In this document: piece after piece, positions 45,178 to 56,590 of the stretch | Layout of the letters: each line of letters starts with the position of its first letter | Position numbering within the stretch: the stretch's first letter is position 1 | Origin: Nageia nagi | Lineage: Eukaryota > Pinophyta | DNA: 64,000 bases | Assembly: GCA_050084985.1 (NCBI GenBank) | Contig: JBITNC010000002.1 | Coordinates: 6,944,001 to 7,008,000, forward strand | Direction: 5' to 3' | Translations under genes and position numbers: made by a program | The notes under the pieces: generated by a model | Database searches by the model: none | What the model saw: the letters and a program-made list of their open reading frames with translations, nothing else | What the model was told of the DNA's origin: nothing

Positions 45178-46449
45178 AGAATTACAAGGAGTATGACCTT
45201 GAATAAATCCTTATTTGCCAAAATTGATAATATGAATGAGCCATCAACATTCAAAGAAGCTTCCAAGCAAGAGTGTTGGATGGAAGCTATGAAAGTTGAG
45301 TACGAGGCACTCATGAAAAATGAAACTTGGGATTTGGTTCCTTATCCCAATGAGAAAAATGTGATTGGAAATAAATGGATTTACAAGGTCAAGTACAATT
45401 CTGATGGAGAAGTTGAAAAATACAAAGCAAGGTTAGTAGCCAAAGGATTCGCTCAAAAATATGGTATTGATTATGAGGAAACCTTTGCTCCTGTAGCCAA
45501 GATGCCTACTGTCAGAATAATCCTTGCTCTTTCTGTAGCTCAAGGATGGAAAGCTTTTTAACTTGATGTCAAAAGTGCATTTCTCAATGGTGACTTTTAT
45601 GTTGAAATCTACATGAATCAACCAGAAGGATTTATTCCAGAAGGAAAAGAGTCTCTTGTGTGTAAGCTAAAGAAGTCTTTGTATGGACTTAAGCAAGCAC
45701 CTAGAGCATGGTACAAGAAAATTTTAGGATTCTTTGCAGATATTAGTTTTTCCAAGTGCTTCTCAGATTCAGATCTATATGTACTCAATCAAGGAAAAGA
45801 CGTGGTCATAATTCTCCTTTATGTGGATGATCTTCTCATAACAGGCAATAATATTGAAATCATCCAAGAGTGCATCTCCAAACTCAAGGCAACATTTGAA
45901 ATGACTGATCTAGGTCTATTGCATTACTATCTTGGGATGCAAGTATACCAACACCAAGATTGTACTTATCTTAGTCAATCTAAGTATATATCAGACATCT
46001 TGCAAAAGTTTGGAATAGAGGAGTGTAAATATGCTACAATACCTGTTTCTCCTGGAATCGTTGTATCACTGAGCTCAGATTCTCAGTTGGCTGATGCTAC
46101 AGCTTATAGACAATTGATTGGTAGTCTTCTGTATCTGACTATCTCTCGTCCTGATATTGCCTTTGCAATGAATCTAATGGCACGATTCATGCAAAAAGCA
46201 TATGTTGAACACCTCAATGCTGTTAAGCAAATCTTGAGGTATGTTGCAGGGACAAAGGATCTTGCTCTTAAGTATTCCAAAGTGCCCTCAATTGTTCTCT
46301 CAGGGTTCTCAGATTCTAATTATGGGGGAGATAGAGATGATAGAAAATCAACCTCTGCATATGTGTTTAGCATTGGTTTAGGTGCTATCTCTTGGGCTTC
46401 CAAGAAGCAACCTACTGTGACTCTTTCTACCACCGAAGCCAAATATTGA
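45178..46449 (+). pseudogene. Copia-1 reverse transcriptase
   Basis: Contains [42 protein letters not shown](E)ETFAPV, LDVKSAFLNG, LKKSLYGLKQAPRAWY and the active site YVDD (~45821-45832), then the RNase H start GFSDSNYGGDRDDRKSTS. TAA at 45559-45561 stands just before LDVKSAF, and TGA at 46447-46449 within TEAKY-x-AMS. Apart from these it is a complete Copia RT. Confidence 0.92.
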
Positions 46450-46785
46450 GCCATGTCTGTTGCTGCCCAAGATGCTATTTGGCTGAGGCATCTTTTGCAC
46501 GAAATTGGGTATAAGCAAAATGGCCCATCTCTTATTTCATTAGATAATCAATCGGCTATCTCTTTGGCTAAGAATCCTGTGTTCCATCAGCGAACCAAAC
46601 ATGTAGAAATCCAAGCTCATTTTATCAGGGAGAAGGTTCTAGATGACATCATACACTTATAGTATTGTCCATCTACTAAAAACTCTGCTGATTTGTTCAC
46701 CAAGCCCTTCCTGAAGCTCAGTTCTGCAAGCTTAGGGATTCTCTTGGGTTGGTGCAGTTGCCCTCAAGGGGGAGTGAAGTTTAAA
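46450..46785 (+). pseudogene. Copia-1 RNase H end
   Basis: AMSVAAQDAIWLRHLLHE, SLISLDNQSAISLAKNP and RTKHVEIQAHFIREKV form the C-terminal half of the Copia RNase H, including the DNQSA Asp and HI(D/Q)...H region. After TAG 46660-46662 the same frame continues with NSADLFTKPF and ends around GWCSCPQGGV, the usual terminus of this group. Confidence 0.9.
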
Positions 46786-46841
46786 CTTTTGTTAGTGATG
46801 ACAACTTCACCTCTAAGAGGCCTTTTTGATTGTACATTCTA

Positions 46842-47130
46842 TACCTTCGTGGTAAGTTTGCTCTGCGTGACAAACTTGTTGTACAATTGTTGTTATAGAG
46901 TGTTGATTATTTTATACCTTAGTGGTAAGTTTGCTCTGCGTGACAAACTTGTTGTACATTTTATACCTCCATAGTGAGTTTGCTCTGCATGAGAAACTTA
47001 TTGTACAAATTTTGAGCATATAATTAATATACCTCTGTGGTAAGTTCGCTCTACGTGACGAACTTGTTGTACATTCTATACCTCCGTGGTGAGTTTGCTC
47101 TGCGTGAGAAACTCGTTGTACGATTTTTAT
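46842..47130 (+). repeat. Tandem hairpin array of Copia-1 (five stem-loops)
   Basis: Stems: AAGTTTG/CAAACTT (46854-46860 with 46871-46877, and 46927-46933 with 46944-46950), GAGTTT/AAACTT (46976-46981 with 46994-46999, one G-U), AAGTTCG/CGAACTT (47042-47048 with 47059-47065) and GAGTTT/AAACTC (47091-47096 with 47109-47114). Loops are CTCTGCGTGA or close variants. Each unit begins TACCTYNGTGG and ends GTTGTAC. Paired changes keep the stems complementary, which favours an RNA structure in the element's 3' untranslated region. Confidence 0.85.
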
Positions 47131-47596
47131 GCTCTATTTAAAATCAACACATGTCTATATACAACAGGTGACTATGAGTGATGGCTTGGCATCTCCGTGA
47201 TGGCTTATAGTGCACCATTGATCAGTTATTTATAAAATGACATTATTTGATTCTCTTATTTGAATATATGATGCATCTAACTGATTTTGTTCATGAGTTG
47301 CTTGTAGCATGCAGGATCTTCTTCAGAAATGCAGGTTACTCACCTTGTGAAAGCAAGCTCATGGAGACTCACATGTCAGCTTAAAGTTGATCGACTACTA
47401 TGTACAGTGAAACCAGTTGTGGTTAATGATTGTATTGTAAACCATTTTTTGTCAAATGGTAATGTAGTGAGTCTCATACTAGTTCTCAAAAAGATTCTCA
47501 AATATGTAAAAGTTCTCATCTCCACTTGTATCTCTATGGAGGAGAACTCTCTCTTACTCTCTCTCTTCTCTCTTCTACGCTCTATCCAATATTGCA
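47131..47596 (+). other. 3' untranslated region of Copia-1
   Basis: Homologous to 14200-14612 of Copia-2 (GTTGCTTGTAGCATGCA; AATGATTGTATTGTAAACC). Open frames here have no protein features. Confidence 0.65.
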
Positions 47597-47607
47597 TTAA
47601 GGGGGAG
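47597..47607 (+). other. Polypurine tract of Copia-1
   Basis: TTAAGGGGGAG directly before the 3' LTR. A very similar CAAGGGGGAG lies at the end of pol near 46766-46775. Confidence 0.85.
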
Positions 47608-48114
47608 TGTTAGAATTTGTAATGAAATATTGTGAATATCTAAACTCCTTGTAAATTCAATTAATTACTTAAGGGTATGTAGATACCTTAAGAGATTAAT
47701 TGAATTCTTTAATATGTAGACTTTGACTTTACCAAAGTGGTTAGTTGGTAGGTTGAAGTTAGGTGATACATTTAATGTAACCCTAACCTTACCCTTGGGT
47801 TAAAGGAAGGTTAGGGAGGAGCTCTCAAGCTATAAATAGAGGGCCTCTCCTCTTGTAAAAATATCTAAGTTTTGGATTAAGATTACTCTACTTGGTTGTG
47901 TAGGAGAGAGCAAGAGAATAGTTGTAAGAGAGACATAGATTGAGAATAGAGAACTAGTTGTGGATGTACTCCCAAGGAGGGAGGAACCACATTATATTGG
48001 TGTCATATTGTGTGAATGATGTTCTTAGAATTATAGATGTGTTATCTTGTTTACACTTGAGTTTCCTAGTCTTAGGTCCTAGAGGATTTGTTTAGATATA
48101 TCTCAAATCCTTCA
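47608..48114 (+). repeat. 3' LTR of Copia-1
   Basis: 507 bp, TGTTAG...CCTTCA, with the right edge fixed by the ATTAT duplication. The TATAAATAGAGGG box is near 47831-47843. Confidence 0.93.
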
Positions 48115-48119
48115 ATTAT
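48115..48119. repeat. Target-site duplication of Copia-1, right
   Basis: ATTAT immediately after the LTR end TTCA. Removing the element plus one copy restores the order seen in the undisturbed Gypsy LTR near 60523-60536. Confidence 0.9.
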
Positions 48120-49561
48120 CACATATGAAAGTATCTTACACACTTAGGCAAATTTGCTAGAATGTCCGATCCTTGGACCTATAACACTTCATTATTTATA
48201 TATTTACATTTGTGATTGGGTGGTTTTCCACCATTAATACACTTAACTAATCTTTTGACTAAGAACAATATAAGGAACTATTTACAAATGTACAGATTAT
48301 AATTCCAACTATGTTAGATTACATAGTGAACGAGTACAATCAGCACCAAAGTTTGGAAATTCAATAACTTTGAGTTGTTGTACCTTCTAGCTGCAATCTT
48401 TTTGATTTATCATTGATTGTGTTTTCCTAATACTATAGCTAATTATGAGTGCATGATCCATCAGCTTGATTGGTATGATCTAGCACTTTACTTTATTGGT
48501 AGCCATCCATCTATCTACAACCATTAATGGCAAATAATGTAGTTCCAGGTTGCATGGAATAATGAGGCCAATGAATAGTATATCATCATAATCCTAGGAA
48601 TAACTGCTATTATCATGTGGAAATGAGTCATGGTTGACACATTAACAGAGCCCCAAGGGTTAAACACTTGATTAAGTGGACTCAGGTGTTCTTCCCAACT
48701 CATTATTCCTTCTCCTATTTGGCAGGTTATATTTCTTCTTGACGAGCTCTAGTGATGGTAGGGGCTTACTTAACACCAACTAATTTTAGGCAAAAGGTGT
48801 GACATCATCAGTCAAAATTGACATTCTTTTTTTCTTATCTTTCTAAAATATCTCTCGTTGAACGTCATACTTCCCATTGTTGATTATCTTAGGACCCATT
48901 GATTTTAGACCAAAAGTATGACATCATCACTCAAAATCGATGGGCTCTAAGAGATGGCTTTTTGAAATATCTCCCTTAGATCTTTGATGTATGAAAAAAA
49001 ATTTCTTTGGAAATCCATGGGCTTTACAACATCACCCATTGGTAAGTTCAACTCAACAAAGACTCTTATTTACAATAAAATCCTAGAAAGATCTAAGTTC
49101 CTACAATACCCAAATTTGACTTAAACATTTGCTTACCTTACATACTATGGTATTTCTCAAACATGATACATTACTTCCTGGATATGACTTCAACACATTA
49201 ATCATGACCTATGACTCTCAACTTATGTATAGTTACCAGAAAACATCAAACTATATTATGACTAATTTTTGGGACTTATTATAACACTCGTTAGATAGAG
49301 GTTAAACTTTAAAATAAAACTAGTTAAGCCTTATATACATGAATAGTACCTGAACTATTGATAATACTTGAAACTCTTTCAACTCAACAAAACTTTATCA
49401 AAAATACTAAGTACAAGGAGTAGACACCTTTCCAACATTTACAAAATATGAAAGGGGAGTAAGAAGTGGGTATTAAGAGTATATTTATTTGAAATAAATG
49501 AAAGAATAAATAATATCAGAATATTACCCTATACTTAGAGTGTAATTTTGAAAGAATAACA
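48120..49561 (-). repeat. Gypsy 3' LTR, right portion
   Basis: Matches 60535-61973 throughout, for example GGGCAAATTTGCTAGAATG-like sequence near 48147, CAACCATTAATGG near 48518 and AATATGAAAGGGGAGTAA near 49446. It ends AATAACA. Substitutions relative to the other LTR are frequent, so the insertion is old. Confidence 0.9.
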
Positions 49562-50599
49562 ATCTTCTAGTGGCTCTCAGGGTCTCAACCTATTGAAGAA
49601 TAAAACCCTTTATTTGTTGGTTCCACTTGCTTGCCTAGATGAAGCTTTTGTAGGGGTATCATGCAGTGGAATTAATGCGATAGGAAGTAGAGACTGGAGT
49701 TTCTTATTTAAATCCTTCAAGTCTTGATAATCTACCTATAACAAAACATGATAAGCTTGTATTTTCACTATGTCTTCTTGAAATCCTATCAGCACATTCT
49801 CTAATCTTCTAGCATTCAAGAATCTTGCAATTACCTCTTAGGCTAGGTTATTAATTTGCTGCAAATTTGAGATCTATTTCTCAAAGATATAATGTTCTAA
49901 AAATTGAATGGTATTGGACACCCATCAGTTGGAACTACCTTGTATATCTTGCTTTTCCCATAATTTAGGAGTCTTCAACTCAATTAAAGAATCTATTAAC
50001 AAAACCAATTTCTATTTGGAGCTGGTGTTTGTGAATATCATACTAAATACCAGGTCCTGTACTTCGTAGATGTATTGCATTCTTCTCAAAACTATTTTTC
50101 TTGTCCTTGGAGTGATAGTAGCTATATCCTTTTCTATTGCTATATCCTTTTCTATTAAGGCTTTCAACCAATTTTGCATTCTTTCAAGAACTGATCTAGG
50201 TGTGTTTAGGGCTAATTTGTACATAGTAGTCTGGGCAATATATTATTGGAGAGCTTGTTCAATTTGATTTTTCAATAAATGTAATTATGATAAACTCACC
50301 AGTCTCTCCCTTATCTGCTCAACCATGGATTTTCTAAAAATTTTCACTATCTATAGTAGCTTTGAATTACCATCATTAAGTACTTTATTTATCGTTACTG
50401 CCTTTTTCAACTCTTACTTAGTATGTTGAGCCTTTTGACTATCTACCACAATAGCTTGAGCTTTTAAATCTTCTATTTATTTCCTTGCAATCTCCAACTT
50501 AGCCTTATTTTGTGCCAGGCTTGTCTCAAACTTAGACTTCTACTTTTCCATCTTTCCTAATAGGTCTTTATTTTGATTCTGCAACTTGATAACTATCTT
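49562..50599 (-). other. Gypsy 3' untranslated region
   Basis: No clear reading frame; the minus-strand open piece 50224-50012 shows a duplicated Ile-Ala-Ile-Glu-Lys segment (IEKDIAIEKDIA). The sequence next to the 3' LTR (CACTAGAAGAT on minus) is only a weak polypurine tract. Confidence 0.45.
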
Positions 50600-53430
50600 G
50601 TATTTAAGGGAGCAGTCCTTATATTGATCTATCTTTTTATTTAATTTATCAATTTTATTTTCCATAAATTGGAGGCTTTTTCCAGCAGCCAACAAAGTAT
50701 TTACAAGCAATCATGATTGATCTATAGCTAGAGTACTCTACATACATATTTACATTCACTATGGCCATGGGAGCAGTATCCAGTTGTCCTTCATTGAAAG
50801 GTATTTGGGCAATTTTAATATATCTAGTTTCTATAACTCTACTCAAAATCCTAGACTATTGCTCTAGGACTACAAGGGGTTTATTTACAAATGTTTCTTA
50901 ATCAATGGGCTCTACTACTTGTGTTGAAAAAATACTTTTAATTTCCTCTTACGAGGTTGTGAAAAAAGGAATTGAAGAATGTTCTTATGTACTTACTCCT
51001 GAAGTAGATGTCAAAGTTTGTTGTAGAGGTTCTTCTATTATCTTTTGTGTGGAAGCTAATATTTCCACTTCCTCTTTTTCTTCTTCTATGGATTTCTCCT
51101 TTTTTGGAGTCTTGTCCATTGGGTTGAAGTCCTTTTTCTTCTTGGGATCTTCATCATCATTGTCATCTTTGTCTCTTCCCACTTCACCTCCAGCTGCTAG
51201 AGTGCCACTCGTGTCGAGTACATTACCGCCTCCTTCTTGTACCTCATCCTTTATTTCTTCCCATGCATCCTGGTAGATAATAATGTATGTGCTTTGGGGT
51301 ATTTGACTTTCCTTAGTATCAAACATTTATGTTTCTCTTGTGATTACTTCTGGCATTTCTTGACTTATTATGGGAGATGGAGTTTGTGTACTTATGGTTA
51401 CCTAGGACTGAGTGATCCAGGGTTTCTTTTTGGGTATTTCTTTCTTCTCCAAGGCTTCTTATGTTTGAGCCTATGCCAAAGTTTGGACTCTTCTTCTCCT
51501 TTTTGGGGAAGACTCCTGAGAAGTAATAACTATTTCAACTTGAGTTATCTTCTTGTTCTTTAGTGGCTACCATGAACCTGATGGTTCATCCAACTCTTCT
51601 TTTTTTACTGGCCCCTATTCTTTTTGAGCCTTGGGCTGATTATCTCCCATTGATATTCCTTTAAAGTTGGTTGGGAGTGGTTTCCATATCTTCAGCAATG
51701 GGTCTTGCATGTATTGATCTTCCCAATACTTATCATATTGAAACTCACCAAAATGCTATTTTTCAATGTGATGAACCTTGGTGGTATATTCAAATCTAAA
51801 TTTGATAAAATAATGAATTTTGCTATGGTCCCAAGCCAACTCATCTATCAACTTGGCCAAAAATTTCAGGTTTAGGGCAAATTTTTTTCACCTAACCTCC
51901 CAATTTCTATACTTTTTAATACCCTCTAGTGTTAACCAAGCTTTATTCAAAATTCTAAACTCCCACTTTGGGGATGCCTCGGCTTCCTATTCAGATTGAT
52001 TAACAAAATATGCAACATGGGGCCGAGGCTCATGACCAAAAGTCAAGCACTTTTTATTTGACCATATAATCTTTGTAATTTCTCTTGATGGGTCATATGC
52101 CCAAGGGGAATTTGCTATTTCTAACTTGAAATGATGTACAATGAAATCAGCTATACTATCTTTACAACCTATTTGTAACAAAGTAAAATTTTATGTAGTA
52201 GCCAATATATTTACATTGGGTTTGAAATTACCCTCAAACCCATATTTAGTTTCTATTACACACATTTACCTACCCATTTCTATAGAATCCAATTGGGTAG
52301 TAACAAATTTAGGTAAGATAAATGGGTTCTCAAAATACCCATACCTTATAATTATAGTTTTATTTTTCAAAAAATACCAGTTACCTATCTTATTTCCTCC
52401 CTACAATTTTCTCATGGTCAACTGGTGCAACTGATGAGGTGGCTTCCTTGTTAGAATCTACACCATTGGTGCATAAAATTTCTCCATGAATTCATAGTAT
52501 GACCCATGTAACTTGGTCAATACAGGGACTATCAAGTCAATTGGTGTAGGCTATGTGGTCAGGGTTGCAAGTTCAACCTAAAGTCCTGCCCCCACCTATA
52601 CCTCCAAGTTTTGGTGGACTATGAGCCACCATGGGTAGGAAGAATACTAATTTTTCTATTTTGAATAAAAATTTTCATACCTTATTCAAGATGAAACTAG
52701 GAAAATCATAGCATATGTGAGCCTCTATGATGTTATAGGTCATCCTCATCATGGCTTCATATGCTTCAATCTAGGTCTTCTTCTTGAGAATCACCGCCAT
52801 CGCTTGCAAGACCTTTCTATATCGAGACTTAGCAAAGGAATTGATATCATAGCTCTGCAAGAGTTTGGTACATCTCCCCTCATAACTTTCATCAATATAG
52901 TATAGCATTTTTGAATCATTTTGATAAAAATCCTCCTTCTCATGCTTTAGATCAATTTATGTTTTAATGTGGAAGGTCCAATTGGTTGGAACTACAAATG
53001 CATGCATAATAACATCAAGATAATAGTCAAGAAATGCCTCTTGTGGTTATTCTTTGAAGGTTCTAATTTCATACCCTTGCAAGCTATGCCTACATGCAAT
53101 AGCACATAATAATTCAGGGTAGGTTAAGGATTCATAAGGCACATAATATGCCAAGCCCTAATCTATCATGATGTACCTATTAGACTTAGCTAGTGATTTA
53201 CCCTTACCTACAACTTCAATTTTTAGGTGCTACCATAGGATCCTCATGGGATCAACGTGCCAAGTATCCATGTGATTAATCACTCCCATATCCATCCAGT
53301 TGATGCCAGGAGCATTCTCTAGATATTCCTTTTGAATTGTAATGAGATTAGCATCCACCCCCTCATTATCTATCGTAGTTGATGGCTAGGTTTCCATCAT
53401 GGTATCTAATATTTTTTTTGCAACATGGAT
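50600..53430 (-). pseudogene. Extra ORF of the Gypsy element downstream of integrase
   Basis: From an ATG near 53427 the minus strand reads MIHVAKKILDTMMET, then, with scattered stops, INWMDMGVINHMDTWHVDP, YVPYESLTYPELLCAIACRH, FVVPTNWTFHIK, SYDINSFAKSRYRK, further pieces such as FLAKLIDELAWDHSKIHYF near 51850, and finally 51326-50985, which is acidic/Lys-rich. Its length, globular composition and position (after INT, before the 3' LTR) recall the ORF3/env-like region of Athila/Tat elements, but I recognise no family. Most stops replace probable Gln, Arg or Trp codons. No transmembrane segment or signal peptide is evident. Confidence 0.55.
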
Positions 53431-53999
53431 CATCATTAAAAACATGAAATACTATAATATAAAGCTCTGCAACTCTCTTCTTCCTCACTCAACTTGCTCT
53501 ATAGGTTTTGGGCTCTAGTTCTCTCAAAAACGTATTCTTTGAAATTGCTAAGTGAAGAATAGGAGGGTCAATGAGTATGTTTTATTTGCCTAGGTTTTTT
53601 GGTTAACATGTTTATTAATGATAATTAATACTCAAGGACTATCAAGGATCACACATAGTATGGCATCATGGATGATAGTTAGGAATGTATTAATTTGGAG
53701 CATGTCGAATTCAAATTGGGAGACAAGGTATGGTTGGTGGGAAATATGAGGAAACCCTCTCCTTAAATGTTTTCCTTTTTATTAAATAGTTAGTGATAAG
53801 CAAGCCTAATTCCACAGAATGCCTAGTTAATACCTTGCATTAATGGCTACCTACCTCCTCAAGAAATGTGCATAAGCTAAGAGGGAATGTACAAACCAAG
53901 AATCTTTTTATTAAATACAATCTATACACTATACAATTTTCAATGGGTGTTGTGTAATCATCTTACAACTTGATAGTGTTTCAAATAGATCCTATTTAT

Positions 54000-55169
54000 T
54001 AGGATAGGAAAATCCTAGGAGCCAATGATATCTTGTAGTCTAAATGCATTATTCTACATGGTTTGAGTAATGATGTAGGGCCCACTCCATAAGGAATTGA
54101 AATTATGGTGTTTTTCGAGCTTTGCTCTTTTCTCATCCCATTTGAGGATAATGTATCCTACTTCAAACTTTACCTAAGAAGACTTCTTCATGTCAAACCA
54201 TTTCTTAGCTATTTATTATCTATGTTGGAAGGAATCATATGCTTTGTTTCGATATTCTTCCAGCTTTAAGAGCTGATTAAACCTAGCTTGTAGTGGTTCA
54301 AAGTCATAGTCCTCTAGCTCTTATAGAATTTTTAGTCTGGGTAATTCAAGATGAATTGGCAGTACTGGTCTTTTACCATATACTAATGCATAAGGGGATG
54401 TGTTGATAGCTGACTTGATATTGATTCTATCTACCCATAATGCATAGTCTAATTATGTATGCCATTATTTAGGATTTCTTTCAATTATTATTTTGATTAT
54501 TTGGGTTAGATTCTTATTGGTTGATTTTGCTAACCCATTCCCTTACAGGTAATAGTTTGAAGAGAATAACCAATAGATCCTATACTTAGCAATAAAGTCT
54601 AACAAATTAGCTCTAATGAATGCAGGACCATTGTCTAATACAACAATCTATGGGATACCAAAGCACGTGATTATTCTCTTGATCATCTCTATCACTACCT
54701 CTTGATCTACATTCTTGCATGGTATAAATTTTGACCATCTTGTAAAATAATCTATTGTAGTCAGAATAAACTTATGGCCCACTAAAAAATTATGATTTAT
54801 AACACCAATGAAATCTAGACCCCATTGTTGGAAGGGCTCCTCAACGACCATAGGTTTGAGAGGTATTGCTACTTGTCTTCTTTTACCCACATATCTGCTA
54901 CATTTTTCACACTATCATGCTATCTTGAATGAATATTGAAACATGGTAGACCAATAGCACCCAACTTGTAACACTTTTGCTACAATAGTTGGACCAATGA
55001 AATGTCCTCCAAAGAATCCATAAACAAATTCATGTAACATTCTTTGGGCTTCATCATGAGTCACACATCTTAATAGGGTTTGATCAAAGTTTTTCCTATA
55101 AATACAATCATCTATCATCACAAACTTCAAAGCTTGCAACTTGAATTTCCTCCTTTGAAATCTATCCAA
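54000..55169 (-). pseudogene. Gypsy integrase
   Basis: The open piece 55169-54915 has the HHCC zinc-binding part (H(D)EAQRMLHEF, GGHFIGPT, CEKC). 54890-54648 has the core with WGLDFIG (first Asp), followed by VLDNGPAF (second Asp). The third catalytic position reads GNGLAKSTNK, where the expected Glu is Lys (codon 54527-54525). A C-terminal part with HLELPRLK, FEVGYIILKWDEKRAK and WSGPYIIT-like words extends to ~54010. In active form it would insert element DNA; this copy is dead. Confidence 0.8.
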
Positions 55170-55213
55170 GGATTTAGGACATTTACCGGTCTAAAAATAA
55201 AAAGCAAATTATT

Positions 55214-55630
55214 TTATCCAATCACTTTCTTAATTGAGATGTTCATCCTCATGATAATAATCATATGTGAGGCTTTCGCTATATTTTCACAGAGAGCCCT
55301 ACCCATGATAAGCCTAGTTGGTTTAATTTCTACATCATATTTCATTATTTTGGTAATCCAACCAACTTTTCCTTCACCCAATTCTCTCTTAATGACATTA
55401 TTTCTTACATATAGGTGAATAGTATATACAAAGATCTTATTATGGGACACATAATGCTGAAATTTCTTAAGTCCTTTCATTATAGAAAACACTTGCTTTT
55501 CAATGAATGAATACCTTTTTTGGTGTTGATGTAGTGTTTGGATATGAAAGGCAATTTGATGTTCTTCTTTCTTATCATCCTTTTGTGCTAGAATTGCAGC
55601 AATGCTTTTCTTTCCTCCATATGCATACAT
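55214..55630 (-). pseudogene. Gypsy-type RNase H
   Basis: 138 codons. It contains AAILAQKDD and an EKQVFSIMKGLKKFQHYV block (normal form EKE/Q-A...A...FR.YL), standing directly after RT. The N-terminal catalytic Asp segment lies before the open piece and is not readable. Confidence 0.75.
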
Positions 55631-55639
55631 AATGAAATA

Positions 55640-56590
55640 TTATGAAAAATATGGATTATTCAAAATAAGAGCTTCTGTTATAGCCTTTTTGATATTTTGA
55701 AAAGCTTGCTTTATTTCCTTTGACCTAGAAAATACAACATATTTCTTCAACATTGCAGTAATTGAAGATATAATCTCTAAAAAATCATTAATAAATTTCT
55801 TAACAAAATTGATTTGACTAAGAAAGGACAACAAAGCCTTCTTGTTGGAGGGAAGTGGCAATGCTTCAATAGATTTTACTATGTCTAAGTTAATTGTCAA
55901 CCCCTTTTTTGAGACAATATGTCCAAGCAATTTTCTATGTTCACCATAATAATGGACTTTTTGGGATTGATTGAGATTCCAAATTATATACATTTTTCAA
56001 AAACTTGCCTAAGATGATGCAAATGATCTTGTCTACTCTTTGAAAACACTATGATATCATCTAGGTAGATGAGAATAATTTTATTTATCAAATCACCAAA
56101 GGCATGTTCCATGGCTCTTTGGAAGGTAGCCCCAACATTGGAAAGACCAAAGGGCATCCTTTGGAATGCAAATGTTCCCTATTTGGTTGTGAATGTAATT
56201 TTGAACTGATCTTCATCCTTTACCCAAATCTAGTTAAATCTTGAGTAGCCATCGATCATAAAAAAATAGCATGCTCTAGCTATTATGTGTAGGATTTGCT
56301 CCACGGGAGGAAGGGGATAGTTATCTTTGAGAGACACCTAATTTAATTTCTTGAAATCTACACATAATCTAATTTCTTCACTATTTTTTCTTACTAAGGC
56401 AAGATTAAAAACCCAAGAAGAATGCTTGATAGGGTAGATAATTTTAGAATCTAATAGTTTAACTAATTCCTATTTCATGGTTTCTTCTATTTTTGGGTTG
56501 ACCAACCTCTATTTTTGTCTGTATGGTTTAGCTTCTAGCTCAAGTTCAATGGTATGCTGGATCACATTTTTTTCATATGTTTTCATATCA
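55640..56590 (-). pseudogene. Gypsy reverse transcriptase
   Basis: The minus strand gives FFMIDGYSRFN, AFQRMPFGLSNVGATFQRAM and the active site YLDD (codons at 56067-56056) followed by IIVFSKSRQDHLHHLRQVF. Then comes the connection region LGHIVSKKGL and ALPLPSNKKALLSFLSQINF in the open piece 55993-55640. These are textbook Ty3/Gypsy RT motifs. Several stops, mostly where Gln or Trp codons are expected, inactivate it. Confidence 0.85.

Larger units (their letters stand above)
42821..48114 (+). mobile_element. Copia-1: young Ty1/Copia element
   Basis: 5.3 kb with a 5-bp target duplication. The partial 5' LTR (288 bp) is identical by eye to the same part of the 3' LTR. The polyprotein stays in one frame from 43105 to ~46780 with gag, protease, integrase, RT and RNase H in Copia order, interrupted by five stops and no frameshift. 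The rest of the 5' LTR, the PBS and the start of gag are deleted. A hairpin array lies between pol and the 3' LTR. Confidence 0.95.

Noticed and set aside
47376-47597. Minus-strand Arg/Glu-rich open frame in the 3' untranslated region of Copia-1
   Set aside because: It comes from the CTCTCT-rich stretch before the polypurine tract.
50905-51276. 123-codon Ser-rich plus-strand open frame (and 51237-51563)
   Set aside because: Antisense to the charged tract of the Gypsy extra ORF; the Ser-rich product mirrors Glu/Lys/Asp codons on the other strand.
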